Source: Chitinophaga sp. H8
Lineage (GTDB): Bacteria > Bacteroidota > Bacteroidia > Chitinophagales > Chitinophagaceae
Assembly: GCF_040567655.1 (NCBI RefSeq)
Contig: NZ_JBEXAC010000001.1
Location: 2,356,001-2,420,000, forward strand
Length of the DNA stretch: 64,000 nucleotides
Reading direction: 5' to 3'
A program made the translations under genes and the position numbers. Under the pieces are notes generated by a model that had not been told where the DNA came from, made no database searches, and saw nothing but the letters and a program-made list of their open reading frames with translations. Shown piece after piece: positions 17,924 to 26,468 of the stretch (positions are counted from its first letter, which is position 1; each line of letters begins with the position of its first letter).

Positions 17924-19222
17924 TTACCAGATATCCCAGATTCCGGCGCTATGTTCCAGCGCAATCAATGCCGCAGCATAATTAAACATGGTTTGATAAT
18001 AATGCTGCTGTACCTCATTATAAGTGCGTTGGGCTGTCAGTACTTCCAGCAGTGAAGTTTCACCACGCTGGTAACTATAGGTTTTGCCGGCAAGTACTGT
18101 TGCCGCCTCTTGCAGCAGCCCGCCGCGATAACATGCCACCTGCTTTTCTACCGCCTGATAATTAAGATAAGCCTGCTTTACTTCCAGTGCTATTTGTAAC
18201 AATACCTGCTCATATTGTATTGCAGACTGCCTGATCGTATATTTTGCCGCTTTGATATCACCTTTATAAGCATTGGAAAACTTCAATGGTAAAGTAATAC
18301 CAGCATTAAAACTACGGTAAGCAGGTGTAGGAGCGGTTTCGTTAGTAGACGCTCCTGCATATTGTATACCGGCATTTACCCCCAGGTTAATACTGCGATT
18401 GGCTTTTGCCAGCTGCCAGCTTTTTTCCGCCATCGTTTTAGCTGCCTGAGCTGCTACCACATCCGCCCGCTTAACTTGTGCCTCGCTGATCAATACTGAC
18501 AATTGAAAATTACGCTGCAAATGACTAAAATCAGTTGAAGGCGATAAAAGAGTGTCTGTCTGCTGCTGGCCAATGCCAAGACTTAACTGTGCCAGTGCTG
18601 CTTTCCAGTTAGCCTCTCCCTGCAATAATTCATTGAGAAGGCTACCAGCTTCCAGTCGGGACTGTCTGGCATCTATTTCCGTAATAGCCCCCAGTTTGTA
18701 CCGGACGGAATCTGCATCTGCCAGCTGTTTCATGGTATTGTAAGCGTTTTGCTGCACCAGGAACGCATTATATTGCTGCAGCGCATTGAAGTAATCCAGC
18801 GCTGCCTCTGCCTGGAGGTTACGGAAATACTCCTGCAGGGAAGCTTTACTAAATGCTGCCTGACTATTGGCCAGGTTGATCCTTGCCCGGTGTTGCCCTC
18901 CAAGTTCTAAAGTTGTACCGATACCTGCATTGTACCCTCTTCCCAAATGCAGGCTTGCCTGCTGATTATCATATGCCCCTATCACCAGCTCCGGGTCAGG
19001 AAAAACACTGGCACTCTCAATACCTGCCACTGCTATATTCACATTGTATTGCTCAGCAAGATAACGGAGGTTTTGTTTACTTACCTGTTGCAGATATTCC
19101 CGGAGGGTAACATCTTTTTTTACAAAAGTGGTATCTACCTGTGCATAACCATTTAAGGTGCCCAACAACAGTACGATCCCTCCTACCCACTGTAGATATT
19201 TATTTAAAACTTGCATGATCAA
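17924..19222 (-). CDS. TolC/CzcC-family outer-membrane efflux protein
   Basis: A 432-residue outer-membrane factor: signal peptide to about residue 27 (GYAQ), then two OEP repeats of long amphipathic helices (YNAGIGTTLELGGQHRARINLA and the C-terminal EVKQAYLNYQAVEKQV ... TYSYQRGETSLLEVLTAQRTYNEVQ). The GAITEIDARQSRLEAGS and GETSLLEVL segments are typical of CzcC/CusC proteins. It is the third gene of the adaptor-pump-channel operon, 11 bases after the RND pump. It forms the trimeric channel through which metal ions leave the cell. Confidence 0.93.
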   Translation of the reverse strand: MIMQVLNKYLQWVGGIVLLLGTLNGYAQVDTTFVKKDVTLREYLQQVSKQNLRYLAEQYNVNIAVAGIESASVFPDPELVIGAYDNQQASLHLGRGYNAGIGTTLELGGQHRARINLANSQAAFSKASLQEYFRNLQAEAALDYFNALQQYNAFLVQQNAYNTMKQLADADSVRYKLGAITEIDARQSRLEAGSLLNELLQGEANWKAALAQLSLGIGQQQTDTLLSPSTDFSHLQRNFQLSVLISEAQVKRADVVAAQAAKTMAEKSWQLAKANRSINLGVNAGIQYAGASTNETAPTPAYRSFNAGITLPLKFSNAYKGDIKAAKYTIRQSAIQYEQVLLQIALEVKQAYLNYQAVEKQVACYRGGLLQEAATVLAGKTYSYQRGETSLLEVLTAQRTYNEVQQHYYQTMFNYAAALIALEHSAGIWDIW

Positions 19223-19233
19223 TTTCTTTATAG

Positions 19234-22200
19234 TTAAAGCATAATCCCCTGCTCACTTCCGGGGCTTTCCCTCTCCTCCTCCTGTAGGCCCCATTTATTT
19301 TCCAGCAGATAATACAGTGCCGGCAGTACGAATAGGGTAATGGCAGTAGCGATGAGTAAACCATATACAATTACTGTAGCTAATGGCCTTTGCACATCTG
19401 CACCAATACCGGTTGCCAGGGAAGCTGGCAATAGCCCCAAAGCTGCTACCGTTGCCGTCATCAGCACGGGCCTAAAGCGATGCGCTGCTCCTTCTGTCAC
19501 CGCTTTGCGCAAATCATACCCTTTCTTCCGCAAGTCATTCATGTAAGTAATCAGTATCACGCCATTCTGAATCGCTACCCCAAATAGCGCAATAAAGCCC
19601 ACCGCAGAAGATACATTCAACGTCATCCCACGCAGGTTAAGCCCAAGCATTCCGCCAAACAATGCCAGCGGCACAATAGCCAGGATCAGGGCTGCCTGCC
19701 GGAATTTGCCAAAGGCACCATACAGTAAAAGAAACATCATTCCTAACACCATTGGTACAATTACCTGTAATTGTGCATAGGCCCTGTGCTGATTTTCAAA
19801 CTGTCCGCCCCAGGTAATCCTGTATTTGTGCGGATCATACTTCACGTGCTTATCAATACTATTCTGGGCTTCTTTCAGAAAGGCGGTCAAATCGCGTCCT
19901 CTCAGATTAAGTTTTACCGTCAGATGGCGTTTGTTCATCTCCCTGGTGATCGTACTTTCACCAGCAGCTGTTCTTACAACCGCAATCTGGGATAGTGGAA
20001 TTTTGGCTCCCGTTTGTGAAGTCAGCATCAGGTTAGCGATCTTTTCCGGGGTATTACGGCTGTCTTCATTATACCGGCAATTCACATCATATACTTTATT
20101 TCCATTAAACACCTGGGCAATTGCTTTTCCTCCAATGGCTACTTCAATCAGCTCACTCACATCATTTACATTTAAACCATAACGGGCTACTGCATCACGG
20201 TCTACCGCAATCTGTAACTGTGGCAATGGTGGCTCCTGGTCAATGGCCAGATCTGCCGCCCCCTTAACCCCCTTCAGGACACCCAGCACATCTTCCGCAA
20301 TGCTGCGGGTTTCTTTAAAATCATCTCCATAGATCTTCACCACCAACTCACTGTGTGCACCTGCTATCTTATCCATCACCCCATCTATCATCGGCTGGCT
20401 AAATCCTACGGTATAGCCCGGCATGGTCGCATATTCTTTTGCCAGGTCGGCTATCAGGTCTGCTTTTGTTCTCCCTTTCTGCCATTCCTTATAAGGCCTC
20501 AGACCTATGCTGCACTCAAAGTGGGAAGCCGTCCACGGATCAGTACCATCATCATTCCTGCCGGCCTGTACCATCATATAAGTCACCTCAGGATATTTCA
20601 TCGTTCTTTGCCGTAAGCTATCACTCATCTCTTTGGACTTCTCCAGGGATATTCCCGGGGGGAGCTGTACCTGCACCCAAACAGACCCTTCATCCAAGGG
20701 CGGCAGAAAATCTTTCCCTACCATAACAGCCAGTACTACAGCACCAAACATCACGATCCCAAGCGGCCAAAATACCTGTCGGGGCCGCTGCATGATTTTG
20801 TGGATACGGCTGCTGTACATGTTGGTCAGCTTTTCCAGCCACTTGTTGTGATGGCGTTTTCCCGGCTTCCGGTAAACTGCATAAGCAAGCCCCGGAATAA
20901 GCAGCAGTGCTACAGCCAATGCCCCTAGCAGCGCATACCCCACCGTAAAGGCCATAGGTGTAAACAATTTCTTCTCCACTCTTTCGAAAGAGAAAAGCGG
21001 CAGATACGCGATGATGATGATAATAGTCGCAAACAGTATAGGCTTTGCTACCGATAGTGCCCTATCTGCAATGGACGCTTCCCGCAATACTTCAGTGGGG
21101 TGATCTTCCCTTTTCTTTAAAATAGTCTCCATCATCACGATGGCCCCATCCACAATGATTCCGAAATCAATAGCCCCTAATGAAAGCAGGTTGGCTGGAA
21201 TATTTGTCAGATGCATCAGGATAAAAGCGATCAGCAAAGCCACCGGAATGGTAACGGCAACGATCAGCGCACCGCGCCAATTCCCCAGGAACACGATCAG
21301 TACGATAATCACCAACGCCATCCCTTCCAGTAAAGTATGCGACACGGTATTAAGCGTTGTATCAACAAGATTGGTCCGGTCCAGGTAGGGCCGGATGGTC
21401 ACTCCTGCCGGCAGGATATGTTTGTTCAGCTCTTCAACAGCAGCATGTATCCCTTCCAGTACAATAGACGGGTTTTGTCCTTTCAATAACAATACGATTC
21501 CCTGTACCCCTTCGCTATAGTTCACTTTCCGGTCAGTATACCCCAGAATACCTTTACGTTCCAGCTGACCATATTGCAGTGTTCCTACATCTTTCAGAAA
21601 CACCGGTACACCATATGTTGACTTCACGACAATATTTCCGAGATCATCCAGTGTTTTAACCAGGCCAATACCTCTGACCACATAACTCAGATCGCCTCTG
21701 GTTAAGATGCTGCCTCCGGCATTATTGTTATTATTATTGATCGCCGTAAGGACTTCTGTTAATGAAAGCCCGTATTGCTCCAGCTTATGCGGATCAAGTT
21801 CAATCTGATACTGGGTAGTGATCCCACCAAAATTCGTCACATCTGCAATACCAGGCACCTGTTTTATACGGGGAATGATGGTCCAGTTTTGCAGCTCCGT
21901 AAGCTGCCGCAGATCATGGTTTTTACTTTCAATAATATAACGGTATATCTCCCCCACAGGTGATGTCAGCGGGTCCAAGCCTGGCTGTGCACCATAAGGT
22001 AATGCCACCTCGTTCAGCCGTTCATGGATGCGTTGCCTGGCCCAGTAATCTTCAACACCATCCTCAAAGACAATGGTGACAACAGATAATCCGAAAGTGC
22101 TTTTGCTTCTCATCACATGCATACCTGGCATACCATTTAAAGCTCTTTCTATTGGAATAGTGATCTGTTGTTCCACTTCTTCTGCTGCTAATCCTGGTAC

Positions 22201-22353
22201 CTGGGTTACTACCTGGGAGGTTACATCTGCAATATCCGGATAGGCTTCTATAGCCAGGTGCTGCCAGGAATAATAGCCAAAAACTGACAACAGTAGGAAC
22301 AAGGCTACAAACAGCCAGCGTTTATGTATGGCAGTGAAAATTATTTGTTTCAT
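19234..22353 (-). CDS. czcA: CzcA-type heavy-metal efflux RND transporter
   Basis: A 1039-residue inner-membrane pump with 12 predicted helices and two large periplasmic loops. Helix IV carries DFGIIVDGAIVMME at 396-409. The DFG-x3-DGA pattern is, from the published grouping of HME-RND pumps, linked to divalent cations (Zn, Co, Cd, Ni), unlike the CusA (Cu/Ag) pattern. An asparagine run followed by AGG (about 206-214) is another CzcA mark. It uses the proton gradient to drive metal out through the adaptor and channel encoded on either side. The final residue of the usual VEN ending is altered to MET. Metal specificity is inferred from motif only. Confidence 0.94.
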   Translation of the reverse strand: MKQIIFTAIHKRWLFVALFLLLSVFGYYSWQHLAIEAYPDIADVTSQVVTQVPGLAAEEVEQQITIPIERALNGMPGMHVMRSKSTFGLSVVTIVFEDGVEDYWARQRIHERLNEVALPYGAQPGLDPLTSPVGEIYRYIIESKNHDLRQLTELQNWTIIPRIKQVPGIADVTNFGGITTQYQIELDPHKLEQYGLSLTEVLTAINNNNNNAGGSILTRGDLSYVVRGIGLVKTLDDLGNIVVKSTYGVPVFLKDVGTLQYGQLERKGILGYTDRKVNYSEGVQGIVLLLKGQNPSIVLEGIHAAVEELNKHILPAGVTIRPYLDRTNLVDTTLNTVSHTLLEGMALVIIVLIVFLGNWRGALIVAVTIPVALLIAFILMHLTNIPANLLSLGAIDFGIIVDGAIVMMETILKKREDHPTEVLREASIADRALSVAKPILFATIIIIIAYLPLFSFERVEKKLFTPMAFTVGYALLGALAVALLLIPGLAYAVYRKPGKRHHNKWLEKLTNMYSSRIHKIMQRPRQVFWPLGIVMFGAVVLAVMVGKDFLPPLDEGSVWVQVQLPPGISLEKSKEMSDSLRQRTMKYPEVTYMMVQAGRNDDGTDPWTASHFECSIGLRPYKEWQKGRTKADLIADLAKEYATMPGYTVGFSQPMIDGVMDKIAGAHSELVVKIYGDDFKETRSIAEDVLGVLKGVKGAADLAIDQEPPLPQLQIAVDRDAVARYGLNVNDVSELIEVAIGGKAIAQVFNGNKVYDVNCRYNEDSRNTPEKIANLMLTSQTGAKIPLSQIAVVRTAAGESTITREMNKRHLTVKLNLRGRDLTAFLKEAQNSIDKHVKYDPHKYRITWGGQFENQHRAYAQLQVIVPMVLGMMFLLLYGAFGKFRQAALILAIVPLALFGGMLGLNLRGMTLNVSSAVGFIALFGVAIQNGVILITYMNDLRKKGYDLRKAVTEGAAHRFRPVLMTATVAALGLLPASLATGIGADVQRPLATVIVYGLLIATAITLFVLPALYYLLENKWGLQEEERESPGSEQGIML

Positions 22354-22376
22354 CGGTTTGTTGCTTTACGGGTTAC

Positions 22377-23495
22377 TTATTGGGCATCCAGCAGATAAAA
22401 GCCACCTTCTGCAATAATCTGCTCTCCTGGATTTAAGCCTGATTGGATTACGACTTTATCTGTCCCGGAGCCTGTTGTTTCCACTTTCCGTTTGATGTAC
22501 CTGCCCGGAGCAAGAGCTACAAACACAAAGCTGGTGTTGCTCATCTGCATGATAGCCTTGGCAGGTACGAGTACCGCTGCTGAAGGGGCAGGTATAAAGC
22601 TGACATTTACATACATCCCGGGCTTCAGCGTACGGTCTTTATTATCAACAGCTACCAGCACCTGTATACTCCGGGTTGTTTCATCAACTATCTCATTAAC
22701 ATGATATACTTTCCCTTTAATTTGCTTTTCAGGTAAAGCCGCTACGCTGATACTACATTCATCCAGTTTATTTATAAAGCGGATATCCTTTTCTTTTACC
22801 TGGCTGGCAATCCATATTTGAGACAGCTCCGCTACTGTAGCAATACTGGCAGCATCATCCCTGATAAACTGCCCTAGTACCACCTTGTTCTCAATAATCT
22901 CACCGGCAATAGGAGCACGCACCACCAGCGGCTGACCTAATGATAGTTTATCCGGGGCTGCTTTGAAAAGGCGGATACCTATCAGCGCATTTTCATATTC
23001 TTTAGCGGCCATCTCGTATGCCGTTTGTGCTTCTTCCAGGTCCTTTTTTGTGCCTACCCCATGCGCTACCAGGTCTTCCTGACGACGCAGGTTTTTGTAC
23101 GCCTGTGCCGACTGTGTCCTTTCCTGGAAGAAAACCTTTTGCGCCTCCATAAAATCAGGGGAACTGATTTCAAACAAAGGTGTTCCAATGCTGGTTTTCA
23201 TCCCTAATTGTAAATATGAACGGGTAACTCTTCCTTTAAAGGGTGGTGCTATCTCCGCGTATTGTGTTGGAATCGCTTTGACTATACCCGCCGTAAGTAT
23301 TGGCAGGCTATACGAAACAGATTGTATCGTCAGCAGTTTTAGCTTATTTTCCAGATTGGAGCCGGAAGGAATATTGATAGTATCCCCCTGTACAACATAA
23401 TTGATGCTGCTTTTTTCTGTCTGTTTGCTATTACAGGAGGTGAAAATAATATACACCCCGGCGCACAGTACTCCGGTTGCGATGTTCCTGATCAT
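22377..23495 (-). CDS. czcB: CzcB/CusB-type periplasmic adaptor
   Basis: A 372-residue membrane-fusion protein with a lipoprotein-like signal (FTSC near residue 21). It shows the split barrel-sandwich (FKGRVTRSYLQLGMKTSIGTPLFEISSPD ... VVRAPIAGEIIENKVVLGQFI), a helical hairpin in between (QAYKNLRRQEDLVAHGVGTKKDL) and a C-terminal beta-barrel (LKPGMYVNVSFIP). It bridges the RND pump and the outer-membrane channel. It is the first gene of the efflux operon: a -7 box lies about 60 bases upstream and a candidate response-regulator site lies beyond that. No histidine-rich metal-binding extension is present. Confidence 0.92.
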   Translation of the reverse strand: MIRNIATGVLCAGVYIIFTSCNSKQTEKSSINYVVQGDTINIPSGSNLENKLKLLTIQSVSYSLPILTAGIVKAIPTQYAEIAPPFKGRVTRSYLQLGMKTSIGTPLFEISSPDFMEAQKVFFQERTQSAQAYKNLRRQEDLVAHGVGTKKDLEEAQTAYEMAAKEYENALIGIRLFKAAPDKLSLGQPLVVRAPIAGEIIENKVVLGQFIRDDAASIATVAELSQIWIASQVKEKDIRFINKLDECSISVAALPEKQIKGKVYHVNEIVDETTRSIQVLVAVDNKDRTLKPGMYVNVSFIPAPSAAVLVPAKAIMQMSNTSFVFVALAPGRYIKRKVETTGSGTDKVVIQSGLNPGEQIIAEGGFYLLDAQ

Positions 23496-23553
23496 TATAA
23501 AGCAATTATGGAATAATAAAAATGGCGGCCGCAGCTGCCCTTATTTGCAGGTG

Positions 23554-23561
23554 CAAAGGTA
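23554..23561 (-). promoter_or_regulatory. -7 box of the metal-efflux operon
   Basis: The minus strand reads TACCTTTG here, a perfect match to the Bacteroidota -7 consensus TAnnTTTG, about 60 bases before the adaptor start. A 6-bp inverted repeat, GGCTTC/GAAGCC with a 5-base loop (23567-23583), sits directly upstream of the box. No clear -33 TTG is present, as expected if an activator is needed. Confidence 0.6.
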
Positions 23562-23603
23562 GAACAGGCTTCGTGCAGAAGCCGTTAGAGGAGCTATAGA
23601 ATA

Positions 23604-23624
23604 TTATTAGAAAGTTATTAGAAA
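23604..23624 (-). promoter_or_regulatory. Tandem 11-bp direct repeat, candidate response-regulator site
   Basis: The plus strand carries TTATTAGAAA at 23604-23613 and again at 23615-23624, start to start 11 bp. OmpR/CusR-family regulators bind tandem half-sites with about one helical turn between them. The element lies 43-70 bp upstream of the -7 box of the efflux operon, between that promoter and the histidine-kinase stop. The binder is most likely the response regulator encoded at 25003-25683. That assignment is inference. Confidence 0.45.
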
Positions 23625-23632
23625 AGTGATGA

Positions 23633-25000
23633 TCAGGTATGAGGCAGGTGAATAACAAATACCGTGCCCTCACCTTGTTTTGAGTGAACGGTAATACTCC
23701 CTCGATGTAATTCTACGATCTTTTTGGTAAGCGGTAACCCTATTCCATTGCCATCAGCAAACTTCCTGTTACCCCCCCGGAAGAAAGGGGTGAAAATATG
23801 AGGCAGCTCTTCCGGATTTATCCCAACGCCATTATCAGAAAAGCGCAGGATGATGTCTTCCCTATTAAAAGCAATGGATACTTTACAATGATGGTTTTCC
23901 GAAAACTTACAGCCATTCTCCATCAGATTCACAAAGGCTACTTTCAGCAGGTATATATTACCATTCACGGAAATATCGTTATCGTTATCTATTTCCTGCT
24001 CAAAGGCTATATCTACTTTATACAACGGCTGATGTTCCAGTACATCTGTTCTGGCATCCATCAGCAGTTCATCCAGCCGGATGTGCTTGAAAGCAATAGA
24101 CGCCTGATCGTAATTAGCTTTGGCCAGGTCAAGCAGACTGTTTGATAACCGTATTAGTTTTTGTGTATCTGTAATAGTATGCAGGATAGCTGCTCTGTAT
24201 GCCTCATTCGTTCTTTCTTTTTCGAGGATCAGTTGCTGTTCTGCCAGCATAGTAGTTAGTGGTGTACGTAGCTCATGGGAAATATTGGATACAAAACTTT
24301 TTTGGGCATCAAAGGAATGTTCCAGCCTGTTGAGCATTTCATTAAATGTAATGGCCAGCGCGGCAATTTCATCTTTACGATTACCTTCGTCCAGACGGAG
24401 ATCCAGGTTGGTAGCTGTAATCTTTTTTACTTTACTGACCATAGAGGAAACGGGGTGTAATGATTTTTGGGCCAGAAACTGCCCTGCCAGAAATATAACT
24501 ATCACTGCCGCCAGGAAGGCGATGACAATGGTATTGCGAAGGCCAGCAAGCTTAGTCAGTCCATATTCATCTTTTGCAGCAGCAGTAATGATGTATGCTT
24601 TATTATTATGCTCATACAGAAACCCTACTACCTGCACATCTCCCAGATAAAACTGAATTTCTTTACGGACAATGATGCTATCGATCATTTTCTTTGTTTC
24701 TTTCACCCGGTCAATGGCTACATCATCATGATACAACAATTCAAAGTTACTATCATAAATAGCCACTTCTTCCTGAAACAACGCATTGGGAGCATTCTTG
24801 TAGATCAGCTGTAACACATTAGGGGCTATTCTGGTATCAAACAATAAATTGGCTTTTGTTGCAGCTTGTTGTTTTAATCTTTTAAAATACTCATCCTCCC
24901 GGGTTTCAGCGGAAGTAAAATAGACGGTTAAGGCAAAAGCCAGCAACAGTGCAGCCATCAGCATCGTAAAAAGCAGGGTAAGCCTTGTTTTGATCTGCAT
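23633..25000 (-). CDS. Sensor histidine kinase of the metal-efflux system (CusS/CzcS-like)
   Basis: A 455-residue membrane kinase: transmembrane helix near 8-30, a periplasmic sensor of about 120 residues, a second helix near 156-178, a HAMP domain (LHPVSSMVSKVKKITATNLDLR), the phospho-acceptor helix SNISHELRTPLTT (H242) and an HATPase domain with N box MENGCKFS, G1 FSDNGVGI, F box IFTPFFRGG and G2 GNGIGLPL. It should autophosphorylate on sensing periplasmic metal and pass phosphate to the regulator encoded just upstream, whose stop is 2 bases from its start. Context beside czcCBA supports a metal sensor. Confidence 0.93.
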   Translation of the reverse strand: MQIKTRLTLLFTMLMAALLLAFALTVYFTSAETREDEYFKRLKQQAATKANLLFDTRIAPNVLQLIYKNAPNALFQEEVAIYDSNFELLYHDDVAIDRVKETKKMIDSIIVRKEIQFYLGDVQVVGFLYEHNNKAYIITAAAKDEYGLTKLAGLRNTIVIAFLAAVIVIFLAGQFLAQKSLHPVSSMVSKVKKITATNLDLRLDEGNRKDEIAALAITFNEMLNRLEHSFDAQKSFVSNISHELRTPLTTMLAEQQLILEKERTNEAYRAAILHTITDTQKLIRLSNSLLDLAKANYDQASIAFKHIRLDELLMDARTDVLEHQPLYKVDIAFEQEIDNDNDISVNGNIYLLKVAFVNLMENGCKFSENHHCKVSIAFNREDIILRFSDNGVGINPEELPHIFTPFFRGGNRKFADGNGIGLPLTKKIVELHRGSITVHSKQGEGTVFVIHLPHT

Positions 25001-25002
25001 GG

Positions 25003-25683
25003 CTAACCCTGTTTAAAGATGAATCCCAAACCAGGCTTGGTATGAATAAGCTTCACATCAAAATCCTTGTCTATTTTCTTGCGGAGGTAATTGATGTAAA
25101 CGTCAATAAAATTCGTTCCTGTATCAAAAGTAGTTTCCCAAACATTTTCTGCTATTTCAGATCTGGACAAAACCCTTTCAGGATGTTCCATCATATACCG
25201 TAGTAATTTCAACTCTTTAGGGGTCAGTGAAATTTCCCTGTCATGACGTGTTACGATCATCGTATGCAGGTTGAACGTTATGTCTGCATATTTCAGCAGG
25301 AGGCCCTGTTGCCCCACATTCCCGTTATTGCGTTTCAGGAGTGCCCGGATACGTGCATGCAGTTCCCTGAATTCAAAAGGTTTTACGAGATAATCATCTG
25401 CCCCTGCGTCAAAACCCTCTACTTTATCATCTGTTGTACCTAATGCGGTGAGCATCAGGATAGGAATACCGGGTTTACGGACACGGATTTCCTTACAAAG
25501 CTCCAGCCCATCCATCTTAGGCAGGATAATATCCGTGATAATGAGATCAAAATCCTGTTGCAATGCCAGTTTTTTGCCGGAGATACCGTCATAGGCTATC
25601 GTTGCCTGATACCCGTGTTCCTCCAATCCCTGTTTAACAAGGGTGGCTATTCTTTCTTCGTCTTCTATAATCAGAATATCCAT
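25003..25683 (-). CDS. OmpR-family response regulator of the metal-efflux system
   Basis: A 226-residue regulator with a receiver domain (IIEDEE at the start, phospho-acceptor D51 in IITDIILP, K near 101 in LVKPFEF) and a winged-helix DNA-binding domain (LTPKELKLLRYMMEHPERVLSRSEIAENVW, then DVYINYLRKKID). I start it at the ATG at 25683. The longer frame begins at a TTG that lies inside a perfect -7 promoter box, so it cannot be the real start. It forms a two-gene operon with the kinase and probably activates the divergently spaced efflux promoter at 23554. Confidence 0.94.
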   Translation of the reverse strand: MDILIIEDEERIATLVKQGLEEHGYQATIAYDGISGKKLALQQDFDLIITDIILPKMDGLELCKEIRVRKPGIPILMLTALGTTDDKVEGFDAGADDYLVKPFEFRELHARIRALLKRNNGNVGQQGLLLKYADITFNLHTMIVTRHDREISLTPKELKLLRYMMEHPERVLSRSEIAENVWETTFDTGTNFIDVYINYLRKKIDKDFDVKLIHTKPGLGFIFKQG

Positions 25684-25704
25684 GATGATAACCGGTATGA
25701 AGCG

Positions 25705-25712
25705 CAAAGATA
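25705..25712 (-). promoter_or_regulatory. -7 box for the regulator-kinase operon
   Basis: The minus strand reads TATCTTTG, a perfect TAnnTTTG match, ending 21 bases before the ATG at 25683. It fixes the translational start of the response regulator, because the upstream TTG alternative start is part of this box. Confidence 0.6.
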
Positions 25713-25743
25713 AAGGAACTCCGGCATACCTGCCTTTTCGCAG

Positions 25744-26124
25744 TTAGTTTCCGTAGGCTACACCTTTATTTAATTTATGATAATACACGTAAGACACGAG
25801 TAAGATCGCAAGTATGATGAATGGAAAAATGCCATCAAATCCAAACCCATCCACAGCGAAATGACTGATACTGGCAAACAGAAAATCAAATATAAAACCG
25901 GCATAGGCCAATTCCTTCAACCGGCCCTTTATAGCTGGTATCACCAATATCAGTGCTCCCAACACTTTAAAAACTACCAGGGTGTTGCCAAAGTAGGTAG
26001 GATACCCCAAATGGCTGATGCCTTGCCTTGCCAACTCCGTATTAAAGGTAAATGCAGGCATTACCCCTTCAAACAAGAAGATAAAAATAGTCGCAATCCA
26101 ATAAATGATTTTATTCTTTTTCAT
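25744..26124 (-). CDS. DoxX-like small integral membrane protein
   Basis: A 126-residue protein with four predicted transmembrane helices, opening with IIYWIATIFIFLFEGVMPAF and continuing with LGYPTYFGNTLVVFKVLGALILV and LKELAYAGFIFDFLFASISH. The GYP..F..... KVLGA and EWAYAG-like patterns are those of the DoxX_2 family. Such proteins are of uncertain function and are sometimes linked to redox or thiol balance in the membrane. It is a single gene with its own promoter about 100 bases upstream and a pair of direct repeats beyond it, so it is probably under activator control. Confidence 0.82.
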   Translation of the reverse strand: MKKNKIIYWIATIFIFLFEGVMPAFTFNTELARQGISHLGYPTYFGNTLVVFKVLGALILVIPAIKGRLKELAYAGFIFDFLFASISHFAVDGFGFDGIFPFIILAILLVSYVYYHKLNKGVAYGN

Positions 26125-26468
26125 GATTTTTGCTTTAAAGATTTACATGTTTTCTTTAGGAAATGATAATTTATAAGCCCGGGACTTGCGCATCATCCTG
26201 TAAGGCTTTGTTTTTTCATACAGCAAAGATATAGTCAATGAATTACCAGATGGAGTGCAATAGCGACAATCTTGGGGGCTAAATGCGACAATAGTCCAAA
26301 CGTACGTTACGGCGTTGTTTCAGATGTAACAGTCACCCATACCTGATTGTTCCGGGAACTTTTCTGACTAATCATAATATAATCCATCTTATCCCGGATT
26401 TATTCCATTAGCACTCCAGAGACAAATGTATATTTTTGGGCAAAACAGCAGCTACCATCACGCATATT
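26125..26468. promoter_or_regulatory. Divergent promoter region between the DoxX-like gene and the GH2 gene
   Basis: No gene fits in these 344 bases. On the minus strand a perfect -7 box TATCTTTG lies at 26224-26231 for the DoxX-like gene. Two direct copies of GCGACAAT (plus-strand orientation) start at 26263 and 26285, 22 bp apart (two helical turns), just upstream of that box, the usual place for an AraC- or MarA-like activator. On the plus strand TATTTTTG at 26431-26438 is a -7 box for the GH2 gene, 30 bases before its ATG. Neither promoter has a convincing -33 TTG. Confidence 0.5.

Noticed and set aside
19234..22353. CusA-type copper/silver pump
   Set aside because: The helix IV motif is DFG-x3-DGA, not the CusA form, and no copper-binding methionine or histidine cluster was noted in the adaptor.
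24120..24650. Open frame of 176 codons on the plus strand
   Set aside because: It lies wholly inside the histidine-kinase gene in another frame; the kinase has all its motifs, so this is a shadow.
25684..25707. Longer response-regulator start at TTG 25707
   Set aside because: The TTG is part of an exact -7 promoter box; the receiver domain begins properly at ATG 25683.
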